From an uncultured Bacillota bacterium (GTDB taxonomy: Bacteria > Bacillota > Clostridia > Christensenellales > UBA1242): DNA of 5,311 bases. Below, in pieces: positions 1-5,311 of this stretch. Position 1 is the first letter of the stretch. Every line of letters begins with the position of its first letter. The position numbers and the translations under genes were made by a program. The stretch spans positions 1 to 5,311 of the forward strand of contig CALBYO010000087.1 of NCBI GenBank assembly GCA_937889705.1, in the 5' to 3' direction. The notes under the pieces were generated by a model. That model saw only the letters and a list, made by a program, of their open reading frames with translations, was not told the origin of the DNA and did not search any database.

Positions 1-18
1 ATTGTTAATAATTAGAGC

Positions 19-516
19 ATGAAAAAGTCAATATTTTCCATGCTCTTTGTTTTATTTATCGCTCTTGTTTATCTAACCTTGCTTATTTTGTCAGTGTTTG
101 GCATAATATTTCCATTTTATAAAAACTGGTTTTCGTTTGGGCTTATAGCGCTTTCATTAACGCTATTTCCGCGCTATGTCTTTTACGGCATAGACACAAA
201 TTTATGGGCTGGACTGGTGCTGATTTTATGTGGAGTATTTGGAATTGTTTCCGAATTTTACAAGTTAAATTTGGTTTATAATTTTGTTGGATATATATTT
301 TCTTTTGGAATTTCATCGTTGATAATTTTCTTGTTCTTTCGACAAATTTTTCACCTTAAAATATTTACATTTTCACTTTTGTTTGATATAATCTTAGTTG
401 TATATGCAAATGGGCTGCTAAGTTTATGGGCAATGATTTCGCTGCTTGTGCTAACAGCCGTTATCGCAACTATATTTGCAGTCAAAGCAATAATATCAAA
501 CACGAGGAAAGTATGA
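19..516 (+). CDS. Hypothetical polytopic membrane protein, about six transmembrane segments
   Basis: I do not recognise this 165-residue protein. It is almost entirely hydrophobic, with likely membrane segments near residues 5-30, 38-55, 62-80, 86-107, 115-131 and 133-158. It has short polar loops and a basic C-terminal tail (NTRKV). I see no catalytic motif, signal-cleavage site or transporter signature. An in-frame TAG at 13-15 makes the ATG at 19 the earliest ATG start. No good ribosome binding site precedes it, so it may be translated by coupling to an upstream gene lying outside the window; the TGA at 20-22 could be that gene's stop. Its own stop overlaps the start of the DivIVA-like gene in an ATGA, which implies co-transcription and coupled translation. 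A working guess is a membrane partner of that protein, but this rests on gene order only. The reading frame is well supported; the function is unknown. Confidence 0.72.
   Translation: MKKSIFSMLFVLFIALVYLTLLILSVFGIIFPFYKNWFSFGLIALSLTLFPRYVFYGIDTNLWAGLVLILCGVFGIVSEFYKLNLVYNFVGYIFSFGISSLIIFLFFRQIFHLKIFTFSLLFDIILVVYANGLLSLWAMISLLVLTAVIATIFAVKAIISNTRKV
504..515 (+). promoter_or_regulatory. Ribosome binding site fixing the DivIVA-like start at 513
   Basis: GAGGAAAG at 504-511 lies just before the ATG at 513, with five bases between GAGG and the start codon. This decides the start. The open frame extends upstream to an ATG at 426, but that start would add 29 residues that are only the membrane-protein coding sequence read in another frame, and the DivIVA motif begins right after the 513 start. 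Confidence 0.8.
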
Positions 517-1331
517 AATTTTCTAATCAAAAAAATGGTTATAATAGGGAAGAAGTAGATAAATTTCTTGCTGAATTAGCAAAAGAAAAAGAGCAACTTA
601 TTAACGAAAAAGACGAAGAAATCGCAAAACTCAAAGGCGAAATATCTGCTATTCAAGGGAAAAGTGATTCTATCGCACTTGCGTTGACTGCGGCAGTTGA
701 TAAAGCAAAAGACATAGAAGAAAGTTCTAAAAATATTTACAAACTTAAAATTGAGCAATTAACAATTTTATATACAAAATGGGAAACACTCCTTAACGAA
801 ATGTTAAGGAAATATCCTGCTATTAGTGAAGTGTCTAATGTTAAGGAGGATATGCTTAAATTGAAAAATTCTATAAACAGTGCTTTGAAAGACGACTTTA
901 ATGTTGAAATAATGAATACAAATCCCGCAACAGACCCAATTAGGGCACTTTTAAATAAACTTACAGGGCTTAAAGCAAAGAGTTTGCAAGACAAAAAAGA
1001 GCGTCAAGTTAAAATTGAGCGCAAGGTTAAAGTCAGTGCAGAAGACAAAACAGAACTTGTTAAACTTGAAGAAAAAGCACCAAATATTAAGCCAATTATA
1101 GACATTAAATTATCAGAAAATGACAATGACAAATACGAAAATTTGGTTGATAAGTTTTTGGATTCTGATGACGAGAATGACAGTGCATTTGCAAAATCTT
1201 TAACAGTGAATAAACCTACAACATCGGCATTTGTCCCAAACGAAACGGGCTTTGATTTAAATGAGTGTATCAACCCAACGGACGATTTGACCGAGATAAT
1301 GAAGTCATTTGATTTTTATGAGGCAAATTAA
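513..1331 (+). CDS. DivIVA-domain coiled-coil protein
   Basis: This is a 272-residue cytoplasmic protein with a DivIVA-type N-terminus. Residues 9-22 (GYNREEVDKFLAEL) match the GYD-x-x-EVD-x-FL signature of the DivIVA/GpsB family. Such proteins usually bind the inner membrane at poles or septa and recruit division or cell-wall factors. A charged coiled-coil-like stretch follows at about 20-50. A second mainly helical region at about 52-101 includes LYTKWETLLNE. An acidic, low-complexity linker (about 195-228) leads to a C-terminal peptide ending DLTEIMKSFDFYEAN that may be a docking motif. Bacillus DivIVA is shorter (about 164 residues) and has a longer segment before GYD. The residues aligning with its membrane-inserting F17/R18 are Lys7 and Asn8 here, so the usual membrane insertion may be missing. 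The gene overlaps the membrane-protein gene by 4 bases and ends at a terminator. Family membership is fairly secure; the precise role is inferred, and I do not assign the name divIVA because it may be a paralogue. Confidence 0.85.
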   Translation: MKFSNQKNGYNREEVDKFLAELAKEKEQLINEKDEEIAKLKGEISAIQGKSDSIALALTAAVDKAKDIEESSKNIYKLKIEQLTILYTKWETLLNEMLRKYPAISEVSNVKEDMLKLKNSINSALKDDFNVEIMNTNPATDPIRALLNKLTGLKAKSLQDKKERQVKIERKVKVSAEDKTELVKLEEKAPNIKPIIDIKLSENDNDKYENLVDKFLDSDDENDSAFAKSLTVNKPTTSAFVPNETGFDLNECINPTDDLTEIMKSFDFYEAN

Positions 1332-1355
1332 CAGCAATTAACTTGCTGTTTTTTT
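1330..1355 (+). terminator. Rho-independent terminator after the DivIVA-like gene
   Basis: A perfect 8-bp inverted repeat, AACAGCAA (1330-1337) and TTGCTGTT (1343-1350), with a 5-base loop is followed by T residues to 1355. The left arm begins inside the TAA stop codon (1329-1331), so the hairpin directly abuts the end of the gene. It closes the transcript carrying the membrane protein and the DivIVA-like protein. Confidence 0.85.
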
Positions 1356-1388
1356 ATTTATGTAAATTTTTTATGTGTGTAAAATTGT

Positions 1389-1417
1389 TTGACAACTCAA
1401 CGCTAAAAAGTTAAAAT
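1389..1417 (+). promoter_or_regulatory. Sigma-A-type promoter for the exported-protein gene
   Basis: A perfect -35 box TTGACA (1389-1394) is followed after 17 bases by TAAAAT (1412-1417), which is 5 of 6 to the TATAAT consensus. Transcription would start near 1423-1425, just upstream of a GGGGGA ribosome binding site (1438-1443) and the ATG at 1447. Its place right after a terminator supports an independent transcription unit. Confidence 0.75.
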
Positions 1418-1446
1418 AAAAATATAAAATCAAAAGTGGGGGAAAC

Positions 1447-2179
1447 ATGAAACAAAAAACTTTGCATAAAGTGTATATTTCAATAATTGCAGTGCTTATT
1501 TTGCTGCTTGTTTCTTCAATCGTAATGGGCATAACAGGTGCTTGGTTCGGTTCTAATAGAGAAATCTCCGGCAAAGTAAACCTGGTATTAAAGTTGATTT
1601 TGGCTATAACACGCCAAATCCAACAATAGATTATGACGAAAACACACAAGAATTTTGGCTTTTAAAATACGATGTTAATTCGTATTCAGATTTGAATGAC
1701 GAAACCTCAATTTCAAGGCTTGATGTGAATAATGTAAGACCTAACGACAAAATTGCCGTTGTAAATCCTATTATGACATCACTTACAACAGACAATTTTA
1801 TTTGCGTGCTAAAATCTTGTATAGAGATGAAATCACAGGCAATTTATTAACAAATGAACAAATGTTGGAGGCTTTTGGCAATTTAAGTCCGCTTAATTTT
1901 GGCGAAAACTGGCTTGTTGATGAAAACGGCGAGTGGGCGTATTATGTTGGGAATAAAACAGAATGGACAGGCGGCAAAGCAAACGCTGGTGACCTTTTGT
2001 TGATTGAAGAATATATGCAAGTTTCATTTTTAAAAACATCAACAGTAAACGCAATTAAATTTGCACCATTTGAAATGGCAGACGGCACAGTTGAACACTT
2101 TTCATTCACAGGTTTCAATGTTATTTTGCAAATTCAAGCGATTGAAGCGGCTTATGTAAATGAGCAATTTTTCGCTTAA
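1447..2179 (+). pseudogene. TasA/camelysin-like exported protein, frame broken twice
   Basis: Read with two single-base corrections, this is one 244-residue protein. A basic N-terminus (MKQKTLHK) and a hydrophobic segment at about 10-29 run into GITGAWFGSN. This resembles the SipW-processed signals of TasA/camelysin (CalY) proteins, which are secreted fibre or surface proteins. Other family-like features are an SGKV strand after the signal, an N-x-YLRAKI strand near residue 117-123 and a C-terminal VILQIQAIEAAYVNEQ strand resembling the family's A-E-A-I-Q-A ending. The coding frame shifts within about 1573-1584 (residues 44-46, GKVN to PGIKVDFGY) and again within about 1794-1803 (residues 117-120, DNF to YLRAK). 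Each is repaired by one added base. As written, translation from 1447 stops at 1629 after 60 residues. A strong promoter and ribosome binding site remain, so this may be a sequencing artefact and not a dead gene. No sipW-type peptidase lies in the window. The family assignment rests on pattern resemblance only. Confidence 0.72.
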
Positions 2180-2200
2180 TTAAATTCATATAAAATTTGT

Positions 2201-2220
2201 CAAAAAAATCAATTTTTTTG
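2201..2220 (+). terminator. Possible weak terminator after the exported-protein gene
   Basis: CAAAAAAA (2201-2208) and TTTTTTTG (2213-2220) form an 8-bp inverted repeat around a TCAA loop, 21 bases after the TAA at 2177-2179. The stem is nearly all A-T, and the T run lies in the stem instead of after it. Termination is therefore plausible from position but not strong, and it could work in either direction. Confidence 0.35.
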
Positions 2221-2231
2221 TAATTTCCTAT

Positions 2232-2259
2232 TTTAAATTTTAAATAAATGTGTTATAAT
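2232..2259 (+). promoter_or_regulatory. Extended -10 promoter for ftsK
   Basis: A perfect TATAAT (2254-2259) is preceded by TGT (2251-2253), giving an extended -10 element. A weak -35 candidate, TTTAAA (2232-2237), lies 16 bases upstream and matches TTGACA at four of six positions. Transcription should start near 2265-2267, leaving a leader of about 64 bases before the GTG start at 2330. Confidence 0.7.
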
Positions 2260-2270
2260 CAAATCGTATT

Positions 2271-2302
2271 AAAAATAGAGTTAAGTTTTTAACTTTATTT
2301 TT
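2271..2302 (+). promoter_or_regulatory. Long hairpin in the ftsK leader
   Basis: AAAAATAGAGTTAA (2271-2284) pairs with TTAACTTTATTTTT (2289-2302) around a GTTT loop. That is 14 base pairs with a single G-U wobble (2278 with 2295). It begins a few bases after the predicted transcription start and ends in a run of T to 2303, 17 bases before the ribosome binding site. It could be an attenuator, an RNA-stabilising 5' stem or a leftover terminator. The inverted repeat is directly visible, but its role is not known, and its A-U richness makes it thermodynamically modest. Confidence 0.5.
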
Positions 2303-2319
2303 TGTAGAAATAGTTTAAC

Positions 2320-2332
2320 GGAGATTGTTGTG
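2320..2332 (+). promoter_or_regulatory. Ribosome binding site and GTG start of ftsK
   Basis: GGAG (2320-2323) lies six bases before a GTG at 2330. The codons that follow read AKEKKVSRKKVR and then the first membrane segment of FtsK, so the GTG is the real start. The later ATG at 2407 has no ribosome binding site and lies in a frame that gives non-family sequence until about 2521. Confidence 0.8.
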
Positions 2333-5238
2333 GCTAAGGAAAAGAAGGTTTCTAGGAAAAAAGTGCGTTTGATTGTTGGCATAGGTTTGATCACTCTTTC
2401 AACCCTATGTTTTATTCCATTGTTCACGGGGCTTATTGGCTTCTTAAAGCACTTTTTGCTTGGTTCTTTTGGCCTTTTCGCTTATCCGCTTTTTATTTTA
2501 ACATTTGTAATCGGTTTAATAAAAGACGCTATGTTATGCCTGCAAAATATATTGTCTATATTTCTTGCTCGCTTATCAGTTTGCTTGCAATTATTCAAAT
2601 GGCTATCATGCACAATTTTGAAGGCAAATTTTTTGAATTTTTAGGTGCTTGCTACACCAAACAATTAACACCTGGCGGAATTATTATCGGTATATTTTTA
2701 GCACCAATTAAATATACGCTTAACAACATCGGCGCGTATGTTATTTTTTCAATTTTATTTATTGTTTTCACTTGGTTGACAGTTGACTTTTTGATTTATA
2801 TGAGAAAAAATGCCGACAAAGGAAAAGTCATAAAAGTAGTTAAAGACAAACAAGAACAAGAAGAAATTGTAAAGCCAAAAGAGAAAAAAGAAAAAGTTGT
2901 TGAGAAAAAGGAAGTCAAACAACCAGTTGTTAACGAAAAGAAAGGCGAATGGGTTGTCGATAGTGAAGGCAACTTAATTGGCAGGGAAGGCGAAGAAATA
3001 ACGACTCTTTCAAAGTTGGATAGAGCGATTGAGAAGAGAAAGAAAAAAGAAAAAGAACCTGAAACAAAAATAACTTTAAATGCAAAAATTGAAGAAGAAA
3101 ACAATTCTGAAATAAATGCAAAAAGAAAATTGGGGCTTATAAAAAGTGGCGTTATTGAAACAAGCGAGAACATTGCAAAAGAACCAGCAACACCACTTCA
3201 ACAAAAATTGCAAAATCATGAGATTTCAAGAAAAGATTATATTTTAACACCACCAAACTTTTTAGATGTCGTTTCCTATGCTAACAAAGCACCAAAAGTT
3301 GTTAATGAAAGCGTTTCAAACAATTTCGCAAGTGAAATGAATGCTACAATCGCGTCAATGAAGCAAGAAAGCAGTCAAATCACAGAACCAGAAAAGGTTT
3401 TCCACGAAGACGGCATCAACTTTTTCAAAAACAGAATCACAGAAAACAAAGGTAAAAATTTCGATAGCAGCATGAATTTTGTTGACTTAGACAATGTTGA
3501 CAATGACAAGCACGAAAATTATCACAATCAACATCAACTTAATGATGAACACGAAGAACACAACGAAATAATTGAAGAACACGAAGAAAATGTTGATGAA
3601 GACAGCGTTTCAACCGCAAAAGCAGGGGAATTTATCAATCAAATCTTAGATGACGATAACAAAACTGTAAGTATCAAAGCGGAAGAAATCAAGCCTAAGA
3701 AAGAAAGTGTTCAACTTGAAATTCAAGGGGTAGAAAAGAAAAGTCAAGTTGAAACACCAAAGAACTTTTATAAAAAACCACCAAAATATGTTCGTCCACC
3801 AATCGATTTGTTGCAAACGATTGAAAACAACAATTTTGATATGCAAGCAAGCGTTCAAGAAAACGCACACAAACTTGAAGAAAGTTTGTTGAATTTCAAC
3901 ATTCCTGCAAAAGTTGTTAGAATTGTAATTGGACCAGCAGTTACAAGGTATGAACTTGAAATGCCAGCAGGTATTCCAATTAAGAAGATTTTGTCGCACC
4001 AAGACGACATCGCATATTCAATCGCATCAAACGGGAATATCAGAATTGAAGCGCCAATTTTAGGCAGAAGCGCAGTTGGTATCGAAGTTCCAAACGATAA
4101 AATTTCGACCATTGGAATTAAAGAAATTATCAATTCAAGAGAGTTTATGGAAGCAAAACAACCATTAACTTTTGCTCTTGGTAAAGACATTAACGGCGAT
4201 GTAAAACTTTGCGATTTAGCAAAAATGCCACACCTTCTTGTTGCCGGAGCAACTGGTTCAGGTAAATCTGTTTGCTTAAACTCAATCATTATTTCACTTA
4301 TTTACAGAACTTCACCAGAAGATTTAAGGTTAATTTTGATTGACCCTAAACGCGTTGAGTTCTCAATATACGATGGTTTGCCACACTTGTTGCAACCAAG
4401 AATTATTTCAGACATTGACAAAGCAATCAACGCTCTTAACTGGTCTATTGCGGAAATGGAAAGAAGGTTTAGCCTTTTCCAAAATGTTCGCGCAAGAAAC
4501 TTAGCAGAGTATAACATGAGCAGTGCAGTTGTTAATGGTGAACAAGAAAAATTGCCTCTCATCGTCATTATCATTGATGAGCTTGCAGACTTTATGATTC
4601 AAGCAAAGAAAGACCTTGAAGATAAAATAGCAAGGCTTGCTGCAAAAGCGCGTGCTTGCGGTATTCACTTGATTTTGGCAACTCAAAGACCATCAGTAAA
4701 TGTTATCACAGGAACAATCAAAGCAAACTTCCCATCAAGAATTGCTTTTGCAGTTATGAGTTATGTTGACTCAAAAACTATTATTGATGCTGCTGGCGCA
4801 GAAAAACTTCTTGGTAAAGGCGATATGCTTTATTTCCCAAATGATAGGCCAGAACCAACAAGAATACAAGGTTGCTTTGTTTCAACAAAAGAAGTTGAAC
4901 AAGTTGTTGAATATGTTAAAGCAAATAATCCATCTGAATATGACATGGAAATTGCTAAAACTCTAACAGCATCACCAAAAGCATCGTTTGGAGATAACGC
5001 AGCCGAAGGCTCATGCGACGAATTGTTGCCACTTGCACTTAAATACATTATTGAAAATGGTCAAGCGTCAATTACAATGATTCAACGCAAATTTGAAGTT
5101 GGTTATCCAAGGGCAGCTAGAATGTTAGACCAAATGGTCGAATCTGGTTATATTTCAGGCGCTGACGGCTCTAAACCACGCTCTGTTTACATCACAATGG
5201 AGCAATGGGAAGAACTTTTCGGCGATGACGGAGAATAG
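2330..5238 (+). CDS. ftsK: FtsK/SpoIIIE family septal DNA translocase, one frameshift near the 5' end
   Basis: This is the membrane-anchored, ATP-driven pump that moves chromosomal DNA through the closing septum. With one base added it encodes 969 residues. Membrane segments lie at about 13-39, 42-64, 73-94 and 134-157, with a P-G-G re-entrant-like stretch at 115-127. A charged Lys/Glu linker spans about 158-489 and holds a His/Glu/Asn-rich patch (395-418). The motor follows: an alpha domain from about 490 (GPAVTRYELEMPAG), the beta ATPase with Walker A GATGSGKS (640-647, bases 4246-4269) and Walker B IIIDELAD (Asp750, Glu751), then ATQRPSVNVITG. A C-terminal winged-helix gamma domain (about 897-963, IQRKFEVGYPRAARMLDQM) is the DNA-orienting part. 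Residues 1-65 are in the frame of 2330; from about 2525 the frame moves, and one added A in the AAAA at 2521-2524 rejoins them. Read literally, translation from 2330 ends at 2644. SpoIIIE is the alternative name, since the sequence alone cannot separate them. rimO follows after 4 bases. Confidence 0.93.
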
Positions 5239-5242
5239 TTAT

Positions 5243-5311
5243 ATGACAAATGAAGAAATAACAGTTGAAGATTTCAAAAATAAGAAAATTGCATATATTT
5301 CTTTGGGGTGC
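5243..5311 (+). CDS. rimO: Radical-SAM methylthiotransferase, probably RimO, N-terminal fragment
   Basis: Only 23 codons are present before the window ends. They read through KKIAYISLGC, the start of the MTTase (UPF0004) domain. Its first cysteine, here the very last codon, would be the first ligand of the auxiliary 4Fe-4S cluster. SLGC is the RimO form of this motif; MiaB normally has a YGCQ-type and MtaB a TLGCK-type sequence. RimO methylthiolates an aspartate of ribosomal protein S12. GGAG at 5230-5233, inside the last ftsK codons, serves the ATG at 5243 with nine bases between, and the gene starts 4 bases after the ftsK stop. The ftsK-rimO order is common in low-GC Gram-positives and supports the call. 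With so little sequence, another family member cannot be excluded. Confidence 0.75.
   Translation, partial: MTNEEITVEDFKNKKIAYISLGC

Noticed and set aside
426..512. Earlier ATG at 426 as start of the DivIVA-like gene
   Set aside because: It would add 29 residues that are the membrane-protein gene read in another frame; the ATG at 513 has a good ribosome binding site and sits right before the DivIVA motif.
1447..1629. A separate 60-residue small membrane protein
   Set aside because: The frame breaks in mid-domain, and the sequence continues naturally as PGIKVDFGYNTPNP in another frame. It is the 5' part of the exported-protein gene.
1802..2179. A separate 125-residue protein starting at TTG 1802
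   Set aside because: There is no ribosome binding site, and the start lies inside a beta-strand-like motif (YLRAKI) that completes the upstream fragment.
2407..2520. ATG at 2407 as the start of FtsK
   Set aside because: There is no ribosome binding site, and the first 38 or so residues are an out-of-frame reading of the true N-terminal membrane segments encoded from GTG 2330.
3855..4289. 144-codon open frame on the - strand
   Set aside because: It is antisense to the conserved FtsK alpha/beta domains, with no ribosome binding site or family features seen; it is a shadow of codon bias. The other - strand frames were dismissed likewise.
5243..5311. MiaB instead of RimO
   Set aside because: The motif is ISLGC, which fits RimO, and the location directly after ftsK supports it. 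Only 23 codons are visible, so confidence is limited.
1..5311. CRISPR array, insertion sequence, tRNA/rRNA, toxin-antitoxin or defence system
   Set aside because: I saw no spaced direct repeats, transposase, terminal inverted repeats, cloverleaf or related motifs on either strand. The window is an ordinary chromosomal region.

Overview
This is an AT-rich, gene-dense window with every gene on the + strand. The sequence suggests a low-GC Gram-positive bacterium, most likely an uncultured member of the Clostridia. The reasons are a DivIVA-domain protein, a SipW/TasA-type exported protein, a full-length FtsK/SpoIIIE translocase followed at once by the start of rimO, strong GGAG-type ribosome binding sites and consensus sigma-A promoters. 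Placement below the phylum level is inference.

Layout. (1) 19-516 encodes a small unrecognised protein with about six membrane segments. Its stop overlaps (ATGA) the start of (2) 513-1331, a DivIVA-domain coiled-coil protein that ends in an intrinsic terminator at 1330-1355. (3) A consensus promoter at 1389-1417 drives a TasA/camelysin-like exported protein (1447-2179), whose reading frame is broken twice. (4) A leader of about 150 bases carries an extended -10 promoter and a long AT-rich hairpin ahead of (5) ftsK (2330-5238), the septal DNA translocase. Its N-terminal membrane domain lies in a different frame from the rest. (6) The first 23 codons of a radical-SAM methylthiotransferase, probably rimO, begin 4 bases after the ftsK stop and run off the window.

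The DivIVA-like protein and FtsK both point to cell division, polarity and chromosome segregation. ftsK and rimO look co-transcribed. The TasA-like gene sits between them as an independent unit.

The most notable result concerns sequence integrity. There are three frame breaks between about 1573 and 2527, two in the exported-protein gene and one in ftsK. All are in the same direction, and adding one base restores the frame each time. Because ftsK is normally important and is otherwise perfect, base under-calling in short homopolymers is the simplest explanation, though real mutation is not excluded. As a result, the two exported-protein fragments and the apparent ftsK start at 2407 are misleading if taken at face value. 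I see no mobile element, CRISPR array, RNA gene or new defence-type system here.
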